DNA of 64,000 bases from Chitinophaga eiseniae (GTDB lineage Bacteria > Bacteroidota > Bacteroidia > Chitinophagales > Chitinophagaceae), in the NCBI RefSeq assembly GCF_900167135.1, contig NZ_FUWZ01000001.1:2032336-2096335 (forward strand). The letters run 5' to 3'. Positions 44,939 to 53,876 of this stretch are shown in pieces (position 1 is the first letter of the stretch; every line of letters starts with the position of its first letter). A program made the position numbers and the translations under genes. A model generated the notes under the pieces. That model made no database searches. It saw only the letters and a list, made by a program, of their open reading frames with translations, and was not told the origin of the DNA.

Positions 44939-47338
44939 TCACATACCAGTATCAACCACACTCTTGTTTCGTGTAGCGCTGGTCGTTAGTTTGCCGAAGC
45001 GCCAGCTGACGGAAATGGTATAGGTATTGGCGGGAAAATAAGTGGTGAAGGTCCGGCGGAAAGACGGGTCGATCGTCTCTGTGATGGCTGGCCGTTGTTT
45101 CCGGAACGGTTGATCTGCGCTGAGGCTGGTGGATAGTTTGCCGTCGAGAAAGTCTTTGCGCACGGTGAATCCGTATCCGATATTGGCGCCGCTGCTGCCT
45201 TGTACGCTGGGACTGCCGGAATACCAGTATCCGTAGGCATCTGCCCGGAAGCCATGCCCGATATTATAGTCGGTGTTGAGATAGATGCTGCCGGAGAAGC
45301 CGCTGGTGCTAAGGGTATTACCATCGCTGAATTTGCTGTAGGCGCCACGTCCGTTGATGCTGACATTCCATTTTGGGGTAAGGGCAAAGCGCATGCTGGT
45401 GCTGACACCCACGGCGCTGGATTTGCCGATATTGGCGTAGGTAGTGGAGGATATGCCTTTTTCTTTTTCCACTTCCACAATATTTTGGATGGAGTTATTG
45501 GTAAAGGTGTAGTCCAGGCCACCGTTAAAAGTGATTTTTTCCATGATCTTATTGAAGTAGGCGCCGAAGCTGTTGGCGTAGGACGGTTTCAGGTTGGGAT
45601 TGCCATAGTAGAGGTTGTAAGGGTCATTATCATTTACATACGGATTCATGGAGTATACAGAGGGGCGCTCCAGGCGGCGGCTGTAGGAAAATGATAAGCT
45701 GGTCATGGGTTTCAGCTGCCAGGTAATGTTAACGGTGGGAACAGCGCTGAGGTAGTCTGTGTTGATTTTGGTTTGGGTAGATACAAAGTCCCCTGTCTGA
45801 TAGGTTTGCTCGAGCCTGAAACCTGGTTTAACGCTTAGTTTGGTGCCGATTTTAAACCGGTAGGTAAGGTAAAATGCCAGCACATCCTGCCGGCTGTTGA
45901 AGATATTGTCACGGAGGGGGTTAGGTATCATGTCCCCGTCTTTATTGCGGATTTCCTGTGTGGCGGAGTTTTTATTGTATTGAAAGGTGCCTTTAAAACC
46001 TGTTTCCAGCAGCTGTTCATGCGGCAGGGGCAGGGTATAATCGGCTTGTGCAGTGATGGTGCGGTTGGTCATGAGGTTATCGTTACGGTAAAAGCTGTCA
46101 GTTCCCGGCACATAGTGCTGACTGTTATTCGTATAACCGTCTCCGTAACTGGTGACCAGGTTGGCGGCGATGGTTAACTCATGTCCCTGCTGCCGGAATT
46201 TATGCAGGTAGTCGATCCCTGCGCCTATGCCATGGCCGCTGTTGTAGGCGTCGCTGTTATTGGTGCCGGATTGTGTTTGTTTGCCGGAACTGTCAGACCA
46301 TTCGCTGTTTTGGCGTGTCCGGTAAATCATATCGTTGATGCTGCCGTTACCGAAAATGGTGATGCTGTTGGCGGTGTCGATGTCATACGTCAGTTCCAGG
46401 CTGCCGTAGTACATGTTGTAGTTACGCTTGAAATCGGCGTTCTGCAATAGCACTCCTTTGTCGCCAGGGATAAAACTTTCGCGGCGGATGCTGTTACTAT
46501 TGCGGCTTTGGTCGCTGTGGGCGCCGGCATAGGCGGTAATGCCTACTTTCTTTTTGCGGGCGCTGATGGAGCCGCCGCCGCTTAACCTGCCGAGGGTGTT
46601 GTAGTTGGCATAGAGGCTGCCGTTGTAGCCGATTACCTGGCGTTGGGTGATGATATTGATGATACCGCCGATGCCTTCCGCGTCGTATTTGGCGGAGGGT
46701 TCGGTAATGATTTCTATTTTTTTGATGATGCTGGCCGGATAGGCTTTCAGGGCTTCTTTCGGGTCCCGGGTGATGATGGAGGTGGCGCGGCCGTTCAGCA
46801 GCACTTTGTAGTTGGTCTGGCCTTTCAGTTTGATGGTGCCGTCCGCGTCTACGGTAAGCATGGGGATTTTGCGCATGATGTCTGAAGCGGAGCTGTTGTC
46901 TTTGTCGATATCATTTTCCACGTTGTAGATCAGTTTCTCGTCCTGCAGTTCTACCAGGGGCTTTTTGCCGGTGACGGTCACGGCACTCAGCTGTTGCGTG
47001 GTGGTGGAAAGGCGACGGGGGCTAAGGCGGTGGAAGGCGTTGGCGGCGTCCAGCCGGAGGCTGTCCAGCAGCAGTGGTGTGTAGCCCAGCATGGTGATGC
47101 CGATCCGGTAGGTGCCGTAGGCCACACCGGTAAACCGGAAGTCACCCTTGTTGTCTGTGAGGGTATGGGCCACCGTTTTCCGGTCAGCAGCCTGCATAAG
47201 TACCACGGTGGCGTATTCCACGGGTTTGCCGGAAATACTGTCGACCACCTGGCCGGTGATAATGCCGTTTTGCTGGCGGGCCTGCAGGGTAACGGAAATG
47301 CATAACAGGAACAACAGCCATATGCCTTTTTGCGTCAT
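44939..47338 (-). CDS. Outer-membrane beta-barrel protein with CarboxypepD-regulatory and plug domains
   Basis: A 799-aa TonB-dependent-receptor-like outer-membrane protein. It has a signal peptide (FLLCISVTLQARQ), then a carboxypeptidase-regulatory-like Ig fold (about 25-105, GQVVDSISGKPVEYATVVL). The plug region (about 130-230) has SASDIMRKIPMLTVD, LKGQTNYKVLLNGRATSII and AEGIGGIINIITQ. A large beta-barrel of the outer-membrane protein beta-barrel 3 type follows. No SusD partner, sigma/anti-sigma pair or TonB-box is evident, so the ligand is unknown. Such proteins take up siderophores, peptides or other large nutrients. Confidence 0.87.
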   Translation of the reverse strand: MTQKGIWLLFLLCISVTLQARQQNGIITGQVVDSISGKPVEYATVVLMQAADRKTVAHTLTDNKGDFRFTGVAYGTYRIGITMLGYTPLLLDSLRLDAANAFHRLSPRRLSTTTQQLSAVTVTGKKPLVELQDEKLIYNVENDIDKDNSSASDIMRKIPMLTVDADGTIKLKGQTNYKVLLNGRATSIITRDPKEALKAYPASIIKKIEIITEPSAKYDAEGIGGIINIITQRQVIGYNGSLYANYNTLGRLSGGGSISARKKKVGITAYAGAHSDQSRNSNSIRRESFIPGDKGVLLQNADFKRNYNMYYGSLELTYDIDTANSITIFGNGSINDMIYRTRQNSEWSDSSGKQTQSGTNNSDAYNSGHGIGAGIDYLHKFRQQGHELTIAANLVTSYGDGYTNNSQHYVPGTDSFYRNDNLMTNRTITAQADYTLPLPHEQLLETGFKGTFQYNKNSATQEIRNKDGDMIPNPLRDNIFNSRQDVLAFYLTYRFKIGTKLSVKPGFRLEQTYQTGDFVSTQTKINTDYLSAVPTVNITWQLKPMTSLSFSYSRRLERPSVYSMNPYVNDNDPYNLYYGNPNLKPSYANSFGAYFNKIMEKITFNGGLDYTFTNNSIQNIVEVEKEKGISSTTYANIGKSSAVGVSTSMRFALTPKWNVSINGRGAYSKFSDGNTLSTSGFSGSIYLNTDYNIGHGFRADAYGYWYSGSPSVQGSSGANIGYGFTVRKDFLDGKLSTSLSADQPFRKQRPAITETIDPSFRRTFTTYFPANTYTISVSWRFGKLTTSATRNKSVVDTGM

Positions 47339-47701
47339 GGATCAGGGTAGATTATTTTGAGGTATGGTCCCGGGCGCGCCTACGCGGTAAATGGCATAAG
47401 TTACAGTGGCATAGCTACATAGGTCGTTCCGGGTTGCTTACACAAGCTATAAAAAGTTACTGCTAACGCAGAGCGGTAGGGATAAACGGTCAATAATTTC
47501 TCACAGGGAATTAAATTATAATTGCGCTTTTTACTATATTTATAATCAGTCCTTTAGTGGATAACGGATGGTCGTGTGACGGCTATTTTCGCCCGGAGTG
47601 TGTATAAATAATTAAGAGAGATACCGGCTTCTCACTTAAATTACTTTTTCATTCGGGTAAAATTATATCTTTGACGCCTTAAAAAAACCTCGGAGTAAGT
47701 C
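47339..47701. other. Intergenic region between divergent barrel gene and smc
   Basis: A 363-bp gap between two divergent genes. The smc-proximal third is AT-rich and contains the TATCTTTG box at 47666. The half next to the barrel gene is more GC-rich (including GGGCGCGCC) and shows no clear promoter. I see no ORF of substance, tRNA or strong hairpin here. Confidence 0.6.
47666..47673 (+). promoter_or_regulatory. -7 box for smc (TATCTTTG)
   Basis: Exact TAnnTTTG match 28 bases before the GTG start at 47702. The upstream TTACTTTTTC stretch stands where a -33 element would be but is not a clear TTG. Confidence 0.55.
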
Positions 47702-50700
47702 GTGCGCTTAAAAACACTAGAAATTAAAGGCTTTAAAAGTTTTGCCGATAAAACCGTGCTGAACTTCGATGAAGGGATCACCGGCGTCATTGGACCCAAC
47801 GGTTGCGGCAAAAGCAATATCATCGACTCCATCCGCTGGGTGATCGGGGAACACAAAATCAGCAACCTGCGTTCTGAGAACCAGTCTGGCCTGGTGTTCA
47901 ACGGTTCCAAAACACGCTCCGCCAGCGGTATGGCGGAGGTGAGCCTTACCTTCGAAAACACCAAAAACGTACTCCCCACCGAATTCACGACGGTTACCAT
48001 CACCCGCAAGTTCTACAAGAACGGCGACAGCGAGTACCGTCTCAACGATGTGGCCTGCCGCCTCAAGGACATCCATAACCTCTTCATGGACACCGGCGTC
48101 AGCACCGACTCCTACGCCATCATCGAGTTGGGTATGGTGGACGATATCATCAGAGACAAGGAAAACAGCCGTCGCCGCATGCTGGAACAGGCGGCAGGCA
48201 TCTCCATCTACAAAACCCGTAAAAAGGAGGCCAAATCCAAACTGGAGGCCACAGAAGGAGACCTGAACCGTATCGAAGACCTGTTGTTTGAAATCAACAA
48301 TAACCTGAAAACGCTGGAAGGCCAGGCCCGTAAAGCAGAACGCTTCTACGAGGTGAAAAAGGAATACCGCGAAATCAGCATAGAGCTGGCGAAAGCCGCC
48401 CTGGAAGGTTTTAACGTTACCTTCAGGGAGCTGTCTGACAAACAGCAGGAGGAAAGCGACCGCAAACTGCAGCTGGAAACGGAAATTACGACTGCGGAGG
48501 CCGCTGTGGAGGAAGATAAACTGCACTTCGTCGCCAAAGAAAGGGAACTGCAAACCCTCCAGAAATCGTTCAACGAACTGGTAGCGACCATCCGTACCAA
48601 AGAAAATGACAAGAATCTCGCCGCCCAGCAGCTGACTTATCTGCGGGAGAGAGAAAAAAATATCAACGACTTCCTGAACAATGCGGAAGGACAACTGCAA
48701 GGACTGACCGCCTCCATCGAATTTACAGAGAAACAGGTGGTGGAAGAAGCAGAAGTCTTTGAGTCCATGGAAGATGAGCTGGAAACGCTCCGCGAAATGG
48801 TGGAGGAGAAAAAAGAACGCTTCCAGCAAAAGAAACTGGCCCTCGAAACCCTGCGTAACGACCAGCAACGCTGGCAACGGCAGCAGTTTGAAGCCGAAAA
48901 GAAAGTGGCGGTAGCGGATACCTCCGTGCAGAACCTGCAACGGGGCATCCAGCAGCTGCAGGAGGAGAAGAACAGCCGTCTCCAGCAGATCACCCAACTG
49001 GAAGCAGAGAAAGAAACGCTGCAACAGACCATCACCACCAGCAAAACAGCGCTGGACGAGATGGTCCGTTTCCAGGAAGAGACGAAAGGCAAGATCCTGG
49101 CTACCCAGTCGGACATCGAAGGCCTGAGAGACCAGCTGGTGGACGAGAACCGTAAGCTGGACTCCAAAAAGAACGAATTTGACCTGCTGAAATCGTTGGT
49201 AGACAGCCTGGAAGGCTACCCGGAAAGTATCAAGTTCCTGAAAAAGAACCCTGAATGGAACAACGAAGCCCCCATTCTGAGCGATATCTTTTTCTGTAAG
49301 GAAGAATACCGCACCTGCGTGGAAAACCTGCTCGAGCCTTACCTGAACTATTACGTTGTCAATAACGTGGCGGAAGCCGTACAGGCCATCCAGCTGCTCG
49401 ACACCCATAAAAAGGGCAAAGCCAATTTCTTTATCCTCGATCAGTTCCGCATACCGGCCAACGGTCTGCTGGCGCCGGCGGGCACCATTCCGGCCCTCGA
49501 TGTGGTGGAAATTGACGAGAAATACAAAGGGCTCGGTTATCAGTTGCTGGGCAAAGTATTCATCGGGGAAGACATTACCCGTCTTGAATTCAGCCAGGTA
49601 TCCGACGATGAGATCTGCCTGGTGGAGAAATCCGGCCGCATGCACCGGGGTAAGTTCAATATTACCGGCGGTTCCGTAGGACTGTTTGAAGGCAAAAAGC
49701 TGGGCCGGGCCAAAAACCTGGAAAAGCTGGAGGCCGAGATCAAAGAACTGGAAGCTGCCGTAGGCGCGCTGCGTACCCAGATCCAGGATAAACACAACCA
49801 GGTGCTGGGCTATAACAGCCAGCTCAATGAAAATAATATCAATACCGCCCGGGAAAAGATCAACCAGCTGAATAACCAGTTGTTCGGTCTTCAGAACAGG
49901 ATCGAGAACTTCCATCACCTGATAGAAGGCGGCGACAAACGGCTGGAAGAAATGGAGCAGTCGCTGATGACCAACCAGGAAAGTATTTCCGGCGTCCGTG
50001 AGGAACTGGAAAACCTCAACGACCGGGTAGGGGAGCTACAGGACTCCATCACCGAGGCTGACAGAACGGCCCAGGAAGTGGAGCAGCAGTTCAATATGGC
50101 CAATGTGCAGTTCAATAACCAGAACCTGCAGCATACCCGCCAGCACAGTAAAGTGCAGGCGCTCAAACAGGAGCTGGAGTTTAAACGCAAACAGCTGACA
50201 GACCTGCATACGCAGATCACCAGCAATAAAACCCAGCTGGAAGACGCTGCGGCCAACATTGCAACGGCAGAAGAAAAACGCGGCGCCGCCGAAGACGGAC
50301 TGGTAGAGCTGTTCCGCCAGCGTGAAGAAGAAGAAAAAGCGCTCAACGAAAAAGACCAGGAATACTATAATTTCCGTAACCATCTCCAGGAGCTGGAAAC
50401 CACGTTGCGTACGAAGCAGCGTGCCCGTGAGCAGCTGGAACAGCAGCTGAATGTGATCAAGGACAAGGTGAATGAACTGAAGCTGCAACTGGCTTCCATG
50501 AAAGAGCGGCTCAGCGTGGAGTTTAAGGTCAACCTGGACGAGATCATCGACGAGCAGCGCACTTCTGAGCTGCCGGTGGATGAGTTGCAGGGAAGCGCTG
50601 AACGCCTCAAAAAACGCCTTGAAAACATGGGGGAGATCAACCCTACAGCGATCGAGGCGTACCAGGAAATGAAAAAACGCTACGAGTTTATCCTGGAACA

Positions 50701-51232
50701 GAAAACAGACCTGGTGAACGCAAAGGACTCCCTGCTGGCTACTATCCAGGAGGTGGAAACGACCGCCAACCAGAAGTTCCTCGATACTTTCAATACTGTT
50801 AAAGAAAACTTTATCCGTGTATTTAAAGCCCTCTTTACGGAGGAAGACCAGTGTGACATGATACTGAGCGATCCGGAGAACCTGGCCGATACCGGCATAG
50901 AAATCATTGCAAAACCCAAAGGCAAACGTCCGGCAGCCATTACCCAGCTTTCCGGTGGAGAAAAAACCCTTACGGCCACCGCCCTGCTGTTTGCCATCTA
51001 CCTTATCAAACCCGCGCCATTCTGTATCCTGGATGAGGTAGACGCGCCGCTCGATGATGCCAATGTGGGCAAATTCACGAACATGATCAGAAAATTTTCT
51101 GATAATTCACAGTTTATTATTGTAACACATAATAAACAGACCATGGCCGCTGTAGACGTGATTTACGGGGTTACCATGCAGGAACCCGGCGTGAGTAAAT
51201 TGGTCCCGGTGGACTTCAGGAGTTTAAACTGA
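47702..51232 (+). CDS. smc: Chromosome segregation ATPase SMC
   Basis: This condensin subunit organises and separates the chromosome. It has 1176 aa, normal for bacterial SMC. The N-terminal head has Walker A GPNGCGKSN at about 32-40. The first coiled coil is at about 170-500 and the hinge domain about 510-680 (LEGYPESIKFLKKN, ENLLEPYLNYYVVNN). The second coiled coil runs to about 1000. The C-terminal head has the signature TQLSGGEKTLTATAL and Walker B FCILDEVDAPLDD. The start is GTG 47702 (MRLKTLEIKGFKSFADKT), fixed by the conserved N-terminus. scpA and scpB are not in the window. Confidence 0.96.
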   Translation: MRLKTLEIKGFKSFADKTVLNFDEGITGVIGPNGCGKSNIIDSIRWVIGEHKISNLRSENQSGLVFNGSKTRSASGMAEVSLTFENTKNVLPTEFTTVTITRKFYKNGDSEYRLNDVACRLKDIHNLFMDTGVSTDSYAIIELGMVDDIIRDKENSRRRMLEQAAGISIYKTRKKEAKSKLEATEGDLNRIEDLLFEINNNLKTLEGQARKAERFYEVKKEYREISIELAKAALEGFNVTFRELSDKQQEESDRKLQLETEITTAEAAVEEDKLHFVAKERELQTLQKSFNELVATIRTKENDKNLAAQQLTYLREREKNINDFLNNAEGQLQGLTASIEFTEKQVVEEAEVFESMEDELETLREMVEEKKERFQQKKLALETLRNDQQRWQRQQFEAEKKVAVADTSVQNLQRGIQQLQEEKNSRLQQITQLEAEKETLQQTITTSKTALDEMVRFQEETKGKILATQSDIEGLRDQLVDENRKLDSKKNEFDLLKSLVDSLEGYPESIKFLKKNPEWNNEAPILSDIFFCKEEYRTCVENLLEPYLNYYVVNNVAEAVQAIQLLDTHKKGKANFFILDQFRIPANGLLAPAGTIPALDVVEIDEKYKGLGYQLLGKVFIGEDITRLEFSQVSDDEICLVEKSGRMHRGKFNITGGSVGLFEGKKLGRAKNLEKLEAEIKELEAAVGALRTQIQDKHNQVLGYNSQLNENNINTAREKINQLNNQLFGLQNRIENFHHLIEGGDKRLEEMEQSLMTNQESISGVREELENLNDRVGELQDSITEADRTAQEVEQQFNMANVQFNNQNLQHTRQHSKVQALKQELEFKRKQLTDLHTQITSNKTQLEDAAANIATAEEKRGAAEDGLVELFRQREEEEKALNEKDQEYYNFRNHLQELETTLRTKQRAREQLEQQLNVIKDKVNELKLQLASMKERLSVEFKVNLDEIIDEQRTSELPVDELQGSAERLKKRLENMGEINPTAIEAYQEMKKRYEFILEQKTDLVNAKDSLLATIQEVETTANQKFLDTFNTVKENFIRVFKALFTEEDQCDMILSDPENLADTGIEIIAKPKGKRPAAITQLSGGEKTLTATALLFAIYLIKPAPFCILDEVDAPLDDANVGKFTNMIRKFSDNSQFIIVTHNKQTMAAVDVIYGVTMQEPGVSKLVPVDFRSLN

Positions 51233-51317
51233 TGAAAGGTTTTTGTTGTTGTAAAAGGAGACTATTACTTTTATTCTCTATTTCTTTATTTTAAAAAAAT
51301 AAAAAACATTACACACT

Positions 51318-51716
51318 ATGGGCGCATGGGGCACCAGGAATTTTGAAAATGATGGATCACAAGACTGGATTTTTGACGTGATCGACAGCAAAGATGGTGG
51401 CTTGGTGACTGATACACTGGCACGTATCATCAACAACACCGAAACACTGGAAACAGCAGATTGCGAAGAAGGATTAGCCGCCGCTGAACTGGTGGCAGCA
51501 CTGATGGGGAAACCCAGCGAAGACTTTCCGGAAGACCCGCTGGAAAAACTGGATATCCTGAACCTGATCGCAACTAAAGGATTAAGGACCCAGGCTATCA
51601 ATGCTGTAAACAAAATTACGGGCACGTCAGAAATGAAAAATTACTGGAATGAAGCCGGTCAACTCGAAGCCTGGGCAGCCGTACAGGCTTCTCTGATAAA
51701 GAGACTGGAAGTATAA
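51318..51716 (+). CDS. DUF4259 protein
   Basis: A 132-aa acidic soluble protein. The N-terminus MGAWGTRNFENDGSQDWIFD is the hallmark of DUF4259, where the Gly-Ala-Trp-Gly start and the Asn-Asp pair are conserved. The rest is helical, with an EEGLAAAELVAALMG stretch. The family function is unknown; members sometimes occur near toxin or immunity loci, but there is no such neighbour here. It sits alone 85 bp after smc on the same strand. Confidence 0.75.
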   Translation: MGAWGTRNFENDGSQDWIFDVIDSKDGGLVTDTLARIINNTETLETADCEEGLAAAELVAALMGKPSEDFPEDPLEKLDILNLIATKGLRTQAINAVNKITGTSEMKNYWNEAGQLEAWAAVQASLIKRLEV

Positions 51717-51876
51717 CCGGTAATAACCGGGACCATCCCGGAAAATTAAGACTGATCTGATCGCAGGAAAAGGATGCTTAAGACAATTGGTTTTTTTAAG
51801 CAGGGATCGTGCTGCGTCTTATTCAGCCCAACAGTGCAGTCTGTTTGATCAAACATTATAAAAAGATATAAAAACA

Positions 51877-51906
51877 AAGGCCCGTATGACGATTCATACG
51901 GGCCTT
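51877..51906. terminator. Terminator hairpin, mainly for the CNT gene
   Basis: A 13-bp perfect stem (AAGGCCCGTATGA with TCATACGGGCCTT) around a CGAT loop. Read on the minus strand it is followed by TGTTTTTAT, a fair U tract, so it should end the transporter transcript. It also lies downstream of the DUF4259 gene. Confidence 0.75.
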
Positions 51907-51926
51907 CGCTTTACAGCAATATTTTT

Positions 51927-53192
51927 TTACAGCAGGATACCTGCAATCGTTGCGGAGAGGTAGCTGGCCAATGTGCCGCAGAGCAGGGCTTTCAGGCCCA
52001 GCTTGGCCAGGTCGGTCCGACGGCCGGGCGCCAGTTCTCCGATACCGCCTATCTGCATACCTACGCTGCTGAAGTTGGCAAAGCCCGCGATGGCGATGGT
52101 AACGATAGTGATGGCTTTGGCGGATTCTATCTTTACGCTGTGGCTGGTCATGCTTTTAAAAGCTACGAACTCATTGATGGTAAGTTTCTGTCCCAGCAGG
52201 GTAGCCACATTATTGACATCCTGATTGGGAACGCCCATGGCCCATGCCATCGGGGTGAACAGTTTACCGAAGATCCAGTCCAGGCTCAGGTCGAAGCTCA
52301 GGCCTGCGAGATGGCCGAGGTGGATCAGGCACCAGTCGATCAGCGCTATCAGGGCGATAAAGCCGATCAGCATGGCGATAACGTTCATGGCTATTTTAAA
52401 ACCGTCGCCGGCGCCATGGGAGATGGCGTCGATCACGTTGGTATAGTTGCTTTTCACCTCCATTTTCACGCGGCCCATGGTCACACTTTCTTCCGTTTCC
52501 GGAAATACGATCTTGGAAATCACCAGTGCGCCGGGAGCGGCCATCAGGCTGGCCGTGATCAGGAAGGGCGCTATGTCCATTCCGGCCTGGAAACCCATAT
52601 TGGCATATACGACCAGGATACCCCCGGCGATACAGGCAAGACTGCCGCTCATAGAGGCAAGGATCTCGCTTTTGGTCATGGAGTTGAGGTAGGGACGGAT
52701 CATCACCTGTGCTTCCACCTGGCCGACGAAGGCGCTGGCCACATTGCTGAGCGCTTCCGCGCCGCTCACCCGCATCACTACGTTCATCGCACGGGCAATC
52801 ACCGCTACCACCCGCTGCATTATACCGAAATGGTACAACACCGCTACCAGTACACATACCAGGATAATGGTGGCCGTTACATTAAAAGCAAAGACAAATC
52901 CGCCACTGGCATAGTCGGCAAGGGTGCCGGTAGGAGGCTGGGCTACGCCGATACCGCCATATACAAAAGCGGCGCCCTGGCGCGCGAATCCTTCCAGTTT
53001 ACCCATAGCGTGGCCTACTTGCTGGAAAAACCAGGTGATAGGAGGAACTTTAAATACCAGCAGCGCAATTACCACCTGTAATGTAATACCACTTACCACC
53101 AGCCGATAGTTGATCTTACTCCTGTTGTTGGAAAACAAAAAGGCAATGCCCAGAATTAGGACGATGCCTATTAAGCCCTGAAAGCGTTCCAT
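51927..53192 (-). CDS. Concentrative nucleoside transporter (CNT/NupC family)
   Basis: This inner-membrane carrier imports nucleosides with Na+ or H+. It has about 421 aa. The CNT sequence features are GGIGVAQPPTG, the central SGAEALSNVASAFVGQVEAQVMIRPYL, the gate loop GSLACIAGGILVVYANMG, and the C-terminal SVGMQIGGIGELAPGRR. ATG 53192 (MERFQGLIGIV) is preferred over an in-frame TTG at 53222. TATCTTCG on the minus strand (53231-53238), one base off the -7 box, could be its promoter. Nucleoside specificity cannot be given. Confidence 0.9.
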   Translation of the reverse strand: MERFQGLIGIVLILGIAFLFSNNRSKINYRLVVSGITLQVVIALLVFKVPPITWFFQQVGHAMGKLEGFARQGAAFVYGGIGVAQPPTGTLADYASGGFVFAFNVTATIILVCVLVAVLYHFGIMQRVVAVIARAMNVVMRVSGAEALSNVASAFVGQVEAQVMIRPYLNSMTKSEILASMSGSLACIAGGILVVYANMGFQAGMDIAPFLITASLMAAPGALVISKIVFPETEESVTMGRVKMEVKSNYTNVIDAISHGAGDGFKIAMNVIAMLIGFIALIALIDWCLIHLGHLAGLSFDLSLDWIFGKLFTPMAWAMGVPNQDVNNVATLLGQKLTINEFVAFKSMTSHSVKIESAKAITIVTIAIAGFANFSSVGMQIGGIGELAPGRRTDLAKLGLKALLCGTLASYLSATIAGILL

Positions 53193-53287
53193 AAATGCAA
53201 ATAAATCGTAAAATGTATGCAATAAGGCGACGAAGATAAGTTATTTTGCGATTTCTGGTCACTTAGCGACGTATTTCAGCAGTGCTT

Positions 53288-53698
53288 TTAAACCTGTCGG
53301 GAGGGAATCTCCGCAGGTAGGCCACCAGTAAGCGCTGGCGCCTTCTTAATGCTGCCCTTCAGCCACCGGCGCAGTGGTTGGTCATACCAGCGCATGGCCA
53401 GGTAACCGATACCCAACAGCACCAGCGGATGTAGCCGCAGCAACCGCCCCCGGAAAAATCCATGGTAGCCAATGCGGGATAACTGTCTGTCATAGGCATA
53501 GCCAATCACAAAGCCCGATAGGCAGAAGAAAAAATCCACCGCCAGGAAACCATGGCCCAGCGGATTCTTGCTGTAATCGAACCATACCAGCTCCAAAAAG
53601 TGAAAAACGACAATCGTGATAGCTGCCGTGCCGCGCAGGCCATCGAGTACCTCGTAATGAGGTTTGGCTGATGACGTGGAAAGAGAGGATACATGCAT
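53288..53698 (-). pseudogene. Acyltransferase-3 family gene with internal deletion
   Basis: Only 136 aa remain of a family that usually has 330-400. The N-terminal part is intact: YEVLDGLRGTAAITIVVFHF, then AVDFFFCLSGFVIGYAY and FRGRLLRLHPLVLLG. It then continues directly into IGYLAMRWYDQPLRRWLKG, which matches the last helix and YDxPxRxWL end of full-length members. The middle eight or so membrane helices are missing in frame, around 53400-53415. The product would lack most of the membrane core, so it is probably non-functional. The start ATG 53698 begins the family N-terminus. Sequencing or assembly error is less likely because the frame is kept. Confidence 0.7.
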
Positions 53699-53876
53699 AA
53701 GCAGAAAAATAATAAACCGCCGCGGTTTTTCTAAACAATGTGAAAATACCTCAGCCTCCAACCCTTCACCTTCAGTCACGGGTATCAAATCCTCCCATGA
53801 TTTTACCCCTGATCAAAAAATAGTTGCAAAAATCAACAGGAACTGTATTTTTATCGTTTGCAATCGAATTAAATAC

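Noticed and set aside
47717..49918. Long minus-strand open frame of 733 codons opposite smc
   Set aside because: Its translation is Phe/Leu-rich low-complexity sequence with no motif, and the plus strand encodes a clearly conserved SMC. It arises from codon bias of the coiled-coil gene.
51718..51800. Small hairpins after the DUF4259 gene (CCGGT/ACCGG and GCTTAA/TTAAGC)
   Set aside because: Stems are short and lack a T tract in the right place. The strong hairpin at 51877-51906 is the better terminator.
53664..53876. N-terminal extension of the membrane-bound dehydrogenase frame
   Set aside because: It overlaps the acyltransferase remnant on the other strand and would bury the lipoprotein signal that starts at ATG 53877.
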